Positions 53,420 to 61,006 of a stretch of DNA of 64,000 bases are shown here, in pieces (position 1 is the first letter of the stretch; each line of letters opens with the position of its first letter). The notes under the pieces were generated by a model that made no database searches, was not told where the DNA came from, and saw nothing but the letters and a program-made list of their open reading frames with translations. This DNA comes from an uncultured Halomicronema sp. (GTDB lineage Bacteria; Cyanobacteriota; Cyanobacteriia; Phormidesmidales; Phormidesmidaceae): contig CALCCA010000095.1 in the NCBI GenBank assembly GCA_937899725.1, positions 1 through 64,000 on the forward strand, read 5' to 3'. The translations under genes and the position numbers were made by a program.

Positions 53420-54109
53420 TTGTTGTCTGCTAAATTCTCGAAACTCACTGATTCATCAGGTCAACTCCAGTCATCACTTTATGATTACTTACTCGCGGTT
53501 TCTTCGCGCGAACCCACAATCTTGACCCAGCTGCGTCAGGAGACGGCTCAACATCCGAATGGCGGCATGCAGATCGCGCCCGATCAGGGACAGTTTATGG
53601 CCTTACTGTTACGGCTGATGGGCGCTAAAAAAGTCTTGGAAATTGGCACCTTTACTGGCTACAGCGCCCTGTGCATGGCGCTGACATTGCCCCCAGACGG
53701 CACCCTAACGGCTTGCGATGTGAGTGAAGACTATACCGCGATCGCCCGTCGCTACTGGCAGGCCGCAGGCGTTGCCGACAAAATCACCCTGCACCTTGCC
53801 CCTGCGATCGACACCCTCGACACGCTCCTCGCCAACGGCCAGGCAGACACCTTCGACTTTGCCTTTATCGACGCTGACAAAGTTAACTACCGCCACTACT
53901 ACGAGAAGTCTCTAGAATTGCTCCGACCTGGGGGGCTCATCGCGATCGATAACGTTCTCTGGGGTGGGGATGTAGCCGATCCCGATATCACCGACGACCC
54001 CGACACGATCGCCCTGCGAAACCTCAATCAAACCCTGCACCAAGATGATCGCATTGACCTGAGCATGTTGCCGATCGCCGATGGGCTGACCCTGGCGCTG
54101 AAGCGCTAA
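53420..54109 (+). CDS. Class I SAM-dependent O-methyltransferase
   Basis: The start is TTG 53420 or TTG 53423 with GGAG at 53411-53414; ~228 residues. It belongs to the catechol/caffeoyl-CoA O-methyltransferase group. The SAM motif I is KKVLEIGTFTGYSALCMALT (~72-91), with DVSEDYTAIARRYW, the metal-binding FAFIDADKVNYRHYYEKSLE and the second Asp in AIDNVLWGGDV. Such enzymes methylate vicinal hydroxyls using Mg2+. Linked to siderophore uptake it might modify a catecholate or be unrelated. Base composition returns to GC-rich with HIP1 sites by ~53730. The spacing to the lipoprotein gene is 100 bases. Confidence 0.85.
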   Translation: MLSAKFSKLTDSSGQLQSSLYDYLLAVSSREPTILTQLRQETAQHPNGGMQIAPDQGQFMALLLRLMGAKKVLEIGTFTGYSALCMALTLPPDGTLTACDVSEDYTAIARRYWQAAGVADKITLHLAPAIDTLDTLLANGQADTFDFAFIDADKVNYRHYYEKSLELLRPGGLIAIDNVLWGGDVADPDITDDPDTIALRNLNQTLHQDDRIDLSMLPIADGLTLALKR

Positions 54110-54894
54110 AGCCTTGACAAATTTTGGATAGGGACATGCGATCACACGGCTGGAAGATTGCGGCGAGTGCGAATGCGTAGGGTATCGTTACCGGTTGCTT
54201 GGCCTTGATGGCTCCAGTGGCTGTGCTCCCATCAAGCAACCTGCCTGTATTCAATTAGGGATGAAAATTATTCTTGTTAGGTTTGAGCGGAGGCCAACTG
54301 TGAGGCCTTTGAAGCTACCCTCTGAAGCGATCCATGTCTGTCTAAGGCGGCTACGTCAATCACTGGGTCAAGGGTTGCTCTGGTGTGGGCATCTGGCAAA
54401 ATTGCAATAGGAATGATTTGCATTAAGATGCTAGCCATTAGAGTTGATGGAGCCGCGATCGCGGATTGGCTCCATGATGGCGACTAAAGGCATCGGTGCC
54501 ACAGGTGCCTGGCCAAATCCGACGATGCGGAGAACTCAGCCATGACGGAGCAAACGGCGGTGTTTTTTTCCCTGACCAGGGCGATCGCGGCACCCATGTC
54601 AGCGTCAATGGGGTGGGCGTAGTGGCGACGGCCCCGAATCCCGACAATGCCGTGGCGTCTTAGAATTCTTAGTGCGTTCCAAGACGTAGACCGTGGTTGC
54701 CGACGACAATCATGAATACCCTATCGTCGCCAGGGTCGAAATTGACCCGATTGTGGCTGAGCTGGGAGAATTCCAAGTGGATGCGCTCAACGTTCTTCCC
54801 TCTCTGCCCCCTTTACTCCCCTTGCTGCCCCCTTGCTCCCCTCTCTGCCCCCTTGCCCCCTTGCCCCCTTGCTCTCCTCTGCCCCCGATAGGCC
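54110..54894. other. Intergenic with relics and pyrimidine tract
   Basis: 785 bases without an intact gene. It contains the ABC-transporter tail relic (54137-54180), a hairpin formed by GGTTGCTTG and CAAGCAACC (54193-54241) that may terminate the methyltransferase transcript, a fragment shared with ~39730 (GATGCTAGCCATTAGAGT), and a CCCCCTTG-type pyrimidine tract at 54794-54890 immediately before the dioxygenase gene. Confidence 0.5.
54137..54180 (+). pseudogene. Relic of the tandem ABC transporter 3' end
   Basis: GCGATCACACGGCTGGAAGA translates as RSHGWKIAASANA followed by a stop. The tandem ABC transporter ends RSHGWKIAV. Only the last ~10 codons are preserved, which points to an earlier duplication or deletion around the methyltransferase gene. 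Confidence 0.6.
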
Positions 54895-55548
54895 ATGATC
54901 TTTCAAATTCCGGATGTCTTGTCTGCCGATGAACTGTCCCAGGTGCAGACCACGTTGGCGACTGCCGAATTTATCGATGGCAAACTGACGGCGGGTTGGT
55001 ACGCCAAGCAGGTCAAACACAACCAGCAAATCAAAGGCACTGAAGCCAAAGAGGTGCGCGAGCTGATGCGGCAGGCCTTGACGCGACATCCCCTATTTCA
55101 GGCCGCCGTTCGCCCCAAACAGGTGCATTCGCTCTTGTTGAGTCGCTATGACACCGGCATGGAGTACGGTCGCCATGTGGATAATGCGCTGATGGGCAAT
55201 CAGCGCTCTGACGTGTCGTTTACGGTGTTTCTTTCTGAACCGCAGGACTATGACGGCGGTGAACTCGTGGTTGAAGGGGCCGCTGATGAGCAGTGCTACA
55301 AGCTAGCCGCCGGAACAGCGATCATCTACCCGTCATCAACCCTGCATCGCGTCGAGCCGGTCACGCAAGGCACTCGCCTGGTAGCGGTGGGCTGGGTGCA
55401 GAGCTGGATTCGCGATGCCGCTAAGCGAGAGCTGCTATTTGACCTCGATACGGTGCGGCGATCGCTTTATACCCAATCGGGCAAGTCCAATGAGTTTGAC
55501 CTGCTCTCTAAAAGCCTGGCCAACCTGATGCGCCAGTGGGTTGAGTGA
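54895..55548 (+). CDS. PiuC-like PKHD-type Fe(II)/2-oxoglutarate dioxygenase
   Basis: A 217-residue protein beginning MIFQIPDVLSADELSQVQTT. The 2-His-1-carboxylate site is HVDNA (His, Asp ~96-98) and STLHRVEPV (His ~157); the oxoglutarate-binding Arg is in GTRLVAVGW. RYDTGMEYGRHVDNALMG and DYDGGELVVEG are family signatures of PKHD-type hydroxylases. PiuC homologues are typically encoded beside TonB siderophore receptors and are iron-regulated. The substrate is unknown but may be the siderophore or receptor. A palindromic Fur-like site lies 13 bases after its stop. Confidence 0.88.
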   Translation: MIFQIPDVLSADELSQVQTTLATAEFIDGKLTAGWYAKQVKHNQQIKGTEAKEVRELMRQALTRHPLFQAAVRPKQVHSLLLSRYDTGMEYGRHVDNALMGNQRSDVSFTVFLSEPQDYDGGELVVEGAADEQCYKLAAGTAIIYPSSTLHRVEPVTQGTRLVAVGWVQSWIRDAAKRELLFDLDTVRRSLYTQSGKSNEFDLLSKSLANLMRQWVE

Positions 55549-55560
55549 CGCCAGAAATGT

Positions 55561-55578
55561 AGCGAGAATAATTCTCAA
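55561..55578 (-). promoter_or_regulatory. Fur-box-like palindrome downstream of PiuC gene
   Basis: GAGAATAATTCTC is a perfect 13-base palindrome. On the minus strand the extended form TTGAGAATTATTCTCGCT is the best 7-1-7 match of all sites (TGAGAAT-T-ATTCTCG). No intact gene starts closely downstream in either direction, so it may be a relic of a lost iron-regulated gene, or may serve the unknown frame that follows. Confidence 0.5.
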
Positions 55579-56013
55579 CCACAAAAATTAATAAGCACAT
55601 GACAATTGCTCAATGCAGCGTAGTTTTTTGCGGATTCTCAATATTTTTATAACTTCAGCAGGACATTTTGTTGACATCATTTCTCGTTAAAGTTACGCTG
55701 ATGTGCACCTGTTAGTCATCGGTGTTTTTCAGCCAAACGTGATGAAAAGAGCCTTGCAGCCCATAGAACGGTTGCTGATATAACCGCTTGTGTCGGTACC
55801 AGCACAACGGCACCGACAGAGAACCTAAACACAGTGCTGATCGGCCATGACGATGGGTTTGACGCCGCTACCGATATCTATCCGGGGCCGCCAGGTGTAG
55901 CTTACGTGGCCAGGCTCGATGGTCAAGGGTTTGAACTCGTCGCTAATCTCAATCCAGATGAGTGGACAGCCCAACCGTAGTGAGCCGGCTCAGACGTCGT
56001 TCCGCTCCGTAGT

Positions 56014-56047
56014 AGAGCAGTCAATTGAGCTTGACTGCTCTTTTTTT
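56014..56047 (+). terminator. Rho-independent terminator
   Basis: AGAGCAGTCAA and TTGACTGCTCT form an 11-bp stem around a 5-base loop, with TTTTTTT adjoining. It ends the unassigned frame at 55980, which supports that this was once an expressed gene. Confidence 0.85.
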
Positions 56048-56111
56048 GGGTGACTCCGTTTGATGACAATAGTCGCCTAGTTGAATTGACCAAACATCTT
56101 AGGGGCCGATC

Positions 56112-56483
56112 ATGAAAAATCTCAATCTCGTCGAAATCAAAGCCTTCGTACCGGCCAAAGACTTTGCCCGATCGAAAAACTTCTACCAAGATTTAGGGTT
56201 TACGATGGCATCCGACATCCAGGGGACAGCCTATTTTCACGATGGCAAGTGTAGTTTTTTGCTGCAGGATTTCTACGAGCCTCAACATGCCAATAACTTC
56301 ATGATGCACGTGCTGGTGGAAGACATCAACGCCTGGCATGACCAGGTCTCATCATCTGGAGTGACTGAGAAATATGGGGTCGCCGTCACCGACATCGTCA
56401 AACAGCCTTGGGGCATGTGGGATTTTATCTTGCATGATCCCAGTGGTGTGTTATGGCGCTTTGGCCAGAATATAGAGTGCTGA
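56112..56483 (+). CDS. VOC-superfamily (glyoxalase/bleomycin-resistance-like) protein
   Basis: A 123-residue protein of one vicinal-oxygen-chelate module pair. The beta-alpha-beta start LVEIKAFVPAKDFARSKNFY then QDLGFTM, the central FMMHVLVEDINAWHDQV and the terminal GMWDFILHDPSGVLWRFGQN (with HDPSG and a metal-ligand-like position) are typical. Members include glyoxalase I, dioxygenases and antibiotic-binding proteins; the substrate is unknown. It lies after the terminator at 56014 and is convergent with the ABC exporter gene. Confidence 0.8.
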   Translation: MKNLNLVEIKAFVPAKDFARSKNFYQDLGFTMASDIQGTAYFHDGKCSFLLQDFYEPQHANNFMMHVLVEDINAWHDQVSSSGVTEKYGVAVTDIVKQPWGMWDFILHDPSGVLWRFGQNIEC

Positions 56484-56498
56484 CCACTTTGCTGAGCC

Positions 56499-56580
56499 CC
56501 CCTAAAAGCACTCTGATCCTCAGTGTCTTAGCAAAATGACTCCGCAGTCTGGTCCTCACCGGACTGGCGTCGGTCACATA
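56499..56580 (-). repeat. Dispersed repeat R3, copy 2
   Basis: Inverted match to 24924-24999, sharing CAGTCCGGTGAGGA on the minus strand and the translated ASPVRTRLRSHFA / RIR pattern. It falls in the spacer between two convergent genes. Confidence 0.55.
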
Positions 56581-56687
56581 GTTCAGCGTCAGGGGGGAAA
56601 CGTTTTTGCCGCGACGTCCCATATTTATCGCTCCGAACAAAGCATTGGCGTTAACCCGATAGATACCCTGCACCGATAGCATCTCCA

Positions 56688-58502
56688 TCAAATGGGTGAC
56701 GTGCGAGTATCCACCTCAGCCGAAGGCACCCAATCACCCGATTGCACCTGCCAGAGCTTGGCATAGACGCCAGCACTGAGCAACAACTGCTCATGGGTGC
56801 CAGACTCGACCAGTTGGCCTTTATCCATCACATAGATGCAGTCCGCTTGGCGAATGGTGGAAAGGCGATGGGCGATCGTGATCGTCGTCCGCCCCTGAGT
56901 AATCTGCGTCAGGGCGCGCTGAATGGCTGCTTCGGTTTCGTTATCCACCGCTGACGTGGCTTCATCCAAGACCAGAATCGGGGGATCTTTGAGAATAGCG
57001 CGGGCGATCGCCAGGCGCTGCCGCTGCCCGCCAGAGAGTTTTTGGCCCCGCTCGCCAACAAGGGTGTCGTAGCCCTGAGGGAGTTGCTGAATAAAGTCAT
57101 GGGCCTCGGCTGACTTGGCTGCCTGCACAATCTCGGGCTGACTGGCCGCAAAGCTGCCATAGGCAATATTCTCGGCTACCGTGCCGTGAAATAAGAACAC
57201 GTCTTGACTCACCCAGCCAATGCTGCGGCGCAGGTGAGCTAGATCAAAGGTTTGAATGTCTTGACCCTCGATCAAAATTTGCCCTTGCTGCGGCGTGTAA
57301 AATCTCAGCAATAGTTTCACCAGGGTGCTTTTGCCGGAACCGGTCACCCCCGCAATGCCAATGGTGGTTCCGGCAGGAATGTGTAAAGAGAGCTGTTGAA
57401 TTACCGGGTGACGTAATTGGTAGGCAAAGGTGATTTCCTGAAAGGCGATCGCGCCATGCAGAACCGGTGGCAGCGGTTCGTGACGCTGGTTTACAGAGAC
57501 CTCGACGGGGTGATCGAGCAGCCCCATCACCCGCCGTACCGAAGCCATCGCCCGCTGATACTCATCGAGAATCTCGCCCAGTTCGGTAAAGGGCCAGAGC
57601 AAGTCTTGCACGATAAACACCATAAAACCGTAGGTGCCGACGCTGAGCTGGCCCGCTAGCACCGCTCGCCCACCCAGATACAGCGTGGTGACGAAGCCCA
57701 GCAAAATCAGAAATCGCAGCAGCGGTTGAAAGGCAGTGCTGAGGGCGATCGCGCGCCGATTGCTCTGGCGATAAGCATCACTGTCTTGGTGAACGCGCTG
57801 TTGCTCGTAAGCTTCAGTGGCAAAGCTTTTGATGGTGGCGATGCCAGAGAGGTTGTTGGCCAGACGGGCGTTGATTAAGCCGTGGCGATCGCGCACTGCC
57901 CCATAGCGCGGGGCCAGCCGCTGCTGAAACCAAAACGTGCCGCCCAAAATGAACGGAATCGGCACCATCGCCAGCCAGGCAATGCCAGGGGCGAGCATCA
58001 CAAAACTGAGACCCACCGCAGCAACACGGGTAAAAAAGTCGATCAGGTCGCGGGCACCCGTATCTAAAAAGCGCTCTAGCTGATTGATGTCATCGTTCAG
58101 AATCGAGAGCAGGGTACCGGTGCTGCGGTCTTCAAAATAGGCCAGTTCTAGCCGCTGCAGGTGGCCATAGGCATCGACGCGCAGCTCGTGCTGCAGGGTT
58201 TGGGCCAGGTTGCGCCAGCGGCGATCGGCCCCGTATTGACTGAGCGATTCGAGGCCCCAGGCCAGCACGGTCAGCACCGAAACCACCAGCAGTTGAGTAT
58301 AGACATTCTGAATGCCCAGGCGGGCCAGCCAGGAGGCGTCTGGCTGAACGAGGATATCGACCGCAACGCCAATCAGGAAGGGGGGCGCGAGGTCAAACAG
58401 GGTGCGGCCAATAGAGCAGACGGTGGCGGCGGCAATTTGGGATTGAAAGGGTTTAGCGTAGCGGAGTAGACGCAGTAAGGGAGGCGTAGAGCAGTTAACC
58501 AT
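56688..58502 (-). CDS. ABC exporter half-transporter (MsbA-like TMD-NBD)
   Basis: A 604-residue protein. Six helices lie within ~20-320, with the conserved coupling stretch FEDRSTGTLLSILNDDINQL (~120). The ATPase domain is ~350-595: Walker A GIAGVTGSGKSTLVKLLLRF, Q-loop GWVSQDVFLF, signature LSGGQRQRLAIARAIL, Walker B ILVLDEATSAVDNE, H-loop TIAHRLSTI. It acts as a homodimer. Substrate is unknown: lipid, drug or, given the island, siderophore. It is divergent from the vapBC pair. The first ~110 bases of the gene recur as a relic at 59229-59321. Confidence 0.9.
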   Translation of the reverse strand: MVNCSTPPLLRLLRYAKPFQSQIAAATVCSIGRTLFDLAPPFLIGVAVDILVQPDASWLARLGIQNVYTQLLVVSVLTVLAWGLESLSQYGADRRWRNLAQTLQHELRVDAYGHLQRLELAYFEDRSTGTLLSILNDDINQLERFLDTGARDLIDFFTRVAAVGLSFVMLAPGIAWLAMVPIPFILGGTFWFQQRLAPRYGAVRDRHGLINARLANNLSGIATIKSFATEAYEQQRVHQDSDAYRQSNRRAIALSTAFQPLLRFLILLGFVTTLYLGGRAVLAGQLSVGTYGFMVFIVQDLLWPFTELGEILDEYQRAMASVRRVMGLLDHPVEVSVNQRHEPLPPVLHGAIAFQEITFAYQLRHPVIQQLSLHIPAGTTIGIAGVTGSGKSTLVKLLLRFYTPQQGQILIEGQDIQTFDLAHLRRSIGWVSQDVFLFHGTVAENIAYGSFAASQPEIVQAAKSAEAHDFIQQLPQGYDTLVGERGQKLSGGQRQRLAIARAILKDPPILVLDEATSAVDNETEAAIQRALTQITQGRTTITIAHRLSTIRQADCIYVMDKGQLVESGTHEQLLLSAGVYAKLWQVQSGDWVPSAEVDTRTSPI

Positions 58503-58565
58503 TGGTTATGATGACAGCATAAAGATGGATTTCGGGGAAATGCGAGGTCGTTGGAACAAAGGACG

Positions 58566-58793
58566 ATGACGCCAAAAGAGGAACTGATTCAAGTCATTGA
58601 GAGATCGCCTGACAACTTGATTCAGGCAATGCTCAAACTGTTCAAGGTGATGCAATCAGCACCCCAAGCGGCTGCACAACAACGAAATAAGCAAGCCTCC
58701 AATTCGGCTTATCCGCTTCGAGGGCTACCGCTCGTCATGACCGAGGATTTTGATGAACCGATGTCAGAACTATGGGAAGCCCTGAGTGAATGA
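58566..58793 (+). CDS. VapB-like antitoxin
   Basis: 75 residues starting MTPKEELIQVIERSPDNLIQ. This start resembles cyanobacterial DUF2281-like antitoxins, with an acidic C-terminus (MTEDFDEPMSELWEALSE) that binds the toxin. Its stop overlaps the toxin start in ATGA (58790-58793). A truncated paralogue is at 59706. Confidence 0.82.
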   Translation: MTPKEELIQVIERSPDNLIQAMLKLFKVMQSAPQAAAQQRNKQASNSAYPLRGLPLVMTEDFDEPMSELWEALSE

Positions 58794-59194
58794 TTTTGTT
58801 GGATACTCATGTTTGGTTGTGGTGGCTTCATGATCCCAATCGGTTACCGAGTTCAACACAGTCTGAAGTTGCTGTAGAAGAATCACACAGTGGAATTTTG
58901 GTGTCTGCTATTTCGGTTTGGGAAATTGCGGTCAAATCTAGTCTGGGAAAGTTGAATCTGCCTTTGCCAATAGACGAATGGTATGAAATGGCACAGGCTT
59001 ATCCCGGTATTACTGTTGAATCTTTGAATCCGATTGATGCGATCTCCAGTACGCGATTACCTGGAGAATTTCACAACGATCCAGCGGATCGAATTTTAGT
59101 CGCGATTGCCAGGCGCTACGATATTGCATTGGCAACAGTGGATCGCAAAATTTTGAGTTATCCATATGTAAAAACGCTAAAAGAAAAGAATTGA
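58790..59194 (+). CDS. VapC-type PIN-domain toxin
   Basis: 134 residues. PIN-fold acidic residues are visible: the first Asp in MILLDTHVWLWWLHDP, the Glu in SAISVWEIAVKSSLGKL, the central Asp in FHNDPADRILVAIARR and the last Asp in ALATVDRKIL. This is the type in which Mg-dependent RNase activity cleaves tRNA or other RNA and is neutralised by the paired antitoxin. Start and antitoxin stop overlap (ATGA), so the pair is co-translated. All four catalytic residues seem intact. Confidence 0.9.
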   Translation: MILLDTHVWLWWLHDPNRLPSSTQSEVAVEESHSGILVSAISVWEIAVKSSLGKLNLPLPIDEWYEMAQAYPGITVESLNPIDAISSTRLPGEFHNDPADRILVAIARRYDIALATVDRKILSYPYVKTLKEKN

Positions 59195-59228
59195 CCCACA
59201 ACTGAATACAGGCACGGCTAATCAGTCA

Positions 59229-59321
59229 AGAAGGCGCGAAGTCGAACAGGGTGCGACCGATGGAGCAGAGGGTGGCAGCGTCTGGCGTAGCGGAGTAGAC
59301 ACCGCAGGGGAGGCTTAGAGA
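59229..59321 (-). pseudogene. Relic of an ABC exporter 5' end
   Basis: The plus-strand sequence GAACAGGGTGCGACCGATGG, then GGAGCAGAGGGTGGCAGCG and GCGTAGCGGAGTAGAC, matches 58393-58493, the N-terminal coding part of the ABC exporter gene. Only ~90 bases remain. It indicates a segmental duplication of the ABC-start/vapB region. Confidence 0.65.
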
Positions 59322-59385
59322 TGGCCATAAATTCTAAGTTTTGCTCAAGTTACAATTGGGACTAAACGTGCGTTAGGTGCTGGCA

Positions 59386-59670
59386 ATGTTTCTCACTCTG
59401 CTGATTGGCCCATTCATAGCGTTGGGAGTTGGCTTATTTTTTGCCGATGTCTATCGCAATCGGCAAAGGCTGTCTCAAAGGCCAAATCCTGAGGTGGATT
59501 TGACCGGTTGTGATGTGGGCGCCATCATTCCGGATGGCGGCGATGTTCGGGCCGTTGGGCAAGTCGTCAGTCATGGGAGCCATGCGATCGCAGAAGCCTC
59601 TAGCGCATGTGCCAGTGGTGGCGTGGGGCATTGTGTCGAGGCGATCGCCCACGTGATTGCCCATCATTAA
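59386..59670 (+). CDS. Small single-helix membrane protein of unknown function
   Basis: 94 residues from ATG 59386; GTG 59377 is possible. An N-terminal hydrophobic helix (MFLTLLIGPFIALGVGLFFA) is followed by a soluble part with DVGAIIPDGGDVRAVGQVVS and three to four histidines near the end (HCVEAIAHVIAHH). It contains two HIP1 octamers, so the DNA is native-like. It sits between the ABC relic and the broken antitoxin. No family is recognised; it may be a real small gene or a chance frame. Confidence 0.5.
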   Translation: MFLTLLIGPFIALGVGLFFADVYRNRQRLSQRPNPEVDLTGCDVGAIIPDGGDVRAVGQVVSHGSHAIAEASSACASGGVGHCVEAIAHVIAHH

Positions 59671-59705
59671 AATGCAAACGTTTGAGTCTCTTTTGTGAGA
59701 ACGAC

Positions 59706-59755
59706 ATGGCTATGACTCCAAAACAAGAATTGATTCAAGCGATTGAGCGTTTGCC
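59706..59755 (+). pseudogene. Truncated VapB-like antitoxin interrupted by R2 element
   Basis: MAMTPKQELIQAIERLP is homologous to the start of the intact antitoxin at 58566. Directly after LP the R2 MITE begins (59756) and the antitoxin similarity ends. No remaining C-terminal half or partner toxin was found after the element. Confidence 0.7.
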
Positions 59756-59885
59756 TAGGGCGCGTCATCAAGTAGAAGCAGAATGCTGGCGGTATAAGCA
59801 TGACCGCGCCCGATTCGCAAACCAAACTAGGGGCTGAAACGCTATCTGCATAAGGACTTGACCGTTAAATGATGACAGCCCCTAG
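59756..59885 (+). repeat. MITE-like element, family R2, copy 2 (130 bp)
   Basis: Begins TAGGGCGCGTCATCA and ends TTAAATGATGACAGCCCCTAG. Same length and same ends as copy 1 at 24047. It interrupts an antitoxin gene. Confidence 0.8.
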
Positions 59886-59982
59886 CATGTGCAAAGCACA
59901 ATTACCGGATGGAGAATTCGGTATGACCCAATGAATAGAATGGAAAAGCGAGGGCTTAAAACATCAGCCATGAGGCAGGGGT

Positions 59983-60234
59983 ATGAAAATTACGATTGAC
60001 ATCCCAGGTGATATTGCTCACTCCGCTGAGTTGACTCAGGCTGAGTTGCTGCGCGAGATTGCGGTTCTCTTGTTTCAGTGGGAGCGGGTGACTTTGGGCA
60101 GAGCGGCTCAAATTGCGGGAATGCACCAGTTTGAGTTCCAAAAACTACTCGCAAGTCGCAAGATTCCTGTTCACTATGGGCTAGACGATTATCAGGCAGA
60201 TATCGCCAGCTTGCGTCAGCATGATTGGCGATGA
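59983..60234 (+). CDS. UPF0175-family antitoxin
   Basis: 83 residues: MKITIDIPGDIAHSAELTQA, then LLREIAVLLFQWERVTLGRA and AQIAGMHQFEFQKLLASRKI. This is the UPF0175 helix-turn-helix protein that regularly precedes DUF3368 toxins in cyanobacteria. Its stop overlaps the toxin ATG (ATGA, 60231-60234). Confidence 0.88.
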   Translation: MKITIDIPGDIAHSAELTQAELLREIAVLLFQWERVTLGRAAQIAGMHQFEFQKLLASRKIPVHYGLDDYQADIASLRQHDWR

Positions 60235-60716
60235 TTGTTGTTAGTGATACTTCTGCCATTAGCAATTTGTTGGTTGTAGGACAGCTTGAACTGATTCAGC
60301 GGATCTATCAGCAAGTGGTGGTTCCACCTGCGGTTGACCAAGAGGTGCGGGCACTACAAAACTTTGGCATTGATCTGACCGCTTACACCTCGGCAACCTG
60401 GTTGAGTGTGCAAGTACCCACAGATAGTTTGTTGGTTAAAAAACTGAAAGAAGCGTTAGATGACGGTGAGGCAGAGGCAATTGCACTGGCGCTGCAACTC
60501 AAGGCTGATAGATTGTTGATCGATGAGCGGCTAGGGCGTTTAGTCGCGGTGCAATATGGGTTAAACATCACAGGCATTTTAGGAGTTTTGAAAACGGCTA
60601 AGGTGCTAAGGCTGGTCTCAACGATCAAGCCAATTTTGGAGGCTTTGGTGCAGCAAGCTGGATTCTGGATTGATGAGTCTCTGTATGCACAAGTGCTAGA
60701 AGATGTTGGCGAATGA
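60231..60716 (+). CDS. DUF3368 PIN-like toxin
   Basis: 161 residues from ATG 60231; a GTG at 60225 exists. It begins MIVVSDTSAISNLLVVGQLE with the first PIN Asp, has ALDDGEAEAIALALQLKADR (the conserved DGE-E region), LLIDERLGRLVAVQYGL with Asp/Glu, and ILGVLKTAKVL. This matches DUF3368, a PIN-like nuclease family paired with UPF0175 antitoxins. The gene seems intact. Confidence 0.88.
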   Translation: MIVVSDTSAISNLLVVGQLELIQRIYQQVVVPPAVDQEVRALQNFGIDLTAYTSATWLSVQVPTDSLLVKKLKEALDDGEAEAIALALQLKADRLLIDERLGRLVAVQYGLNITGILGVLKTAKVLRLVSTIKPILEALVQQAGFWIDESLYAQVLEDVGE

Positions 60717-60827
60717 AGGCGACCAGATCGCACTCCATCATTCAGCAAGTTTGATGACAGCAGATCAGGCGTTTAAGAAAGTGAATGAATTGACGACGGT
60801 TAGGTGGTAGCGATCTCACTTTACAGT

Positions 60828-60890
60828 CCTCAATTGTCTGGAGAATTTTGTAAAGACCAGTGGAGCGAATTCTAGTTGCGATCGCACATA
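60828..60890 (+). pseudogene. VapC relic
   Basis: CAATTGTCTGGAGAATTTTG continuing to GGAGCGAATTCTAGTTGCGA parallels 59052-59112 of the intact vapC gene (coding LPGEFHNDPADRILVAIAR), with a small deletion and in-frame damage. It is the only part left of a former copy. Confidence 0.55.
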
Positions 60891-61006
60891 GACACCTCAC
60901 TAAAAACTAAAAATATGCAGTTTTTTAGTTTACGGGACTGGGCCGGTTGAGTTTTACAATTTGATAACTCTCGATAGACTTGTAAGCGTTATCTAAGAGA
61001 AAGATG

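Larger units (their letters stand above)
55549..56111. other. Intergenic with an unassigned open frame and a terminator
   Basis: About 560 bases. A plus-strand frame open from ~55700 to 55980 ends in VLIGHDDGFDAATDIYPGPP, VAYVARLDGQGFELVANLNP and DEWTAQP. It reads like protein but has no convincing start codon or family, and is perhaps the C-terminal remnant of a lost gene. A strong terminator follows directly. Confidence 0.5.

Noticed and set aside
56425-56691. Minus-strand 88-codon frame between the VOC and ABC genes
   Set aside because: It overlaps the VOC gene and repeat R3; the only similarity is to the R3 copy at 24924, so it is treated as repeat debris.
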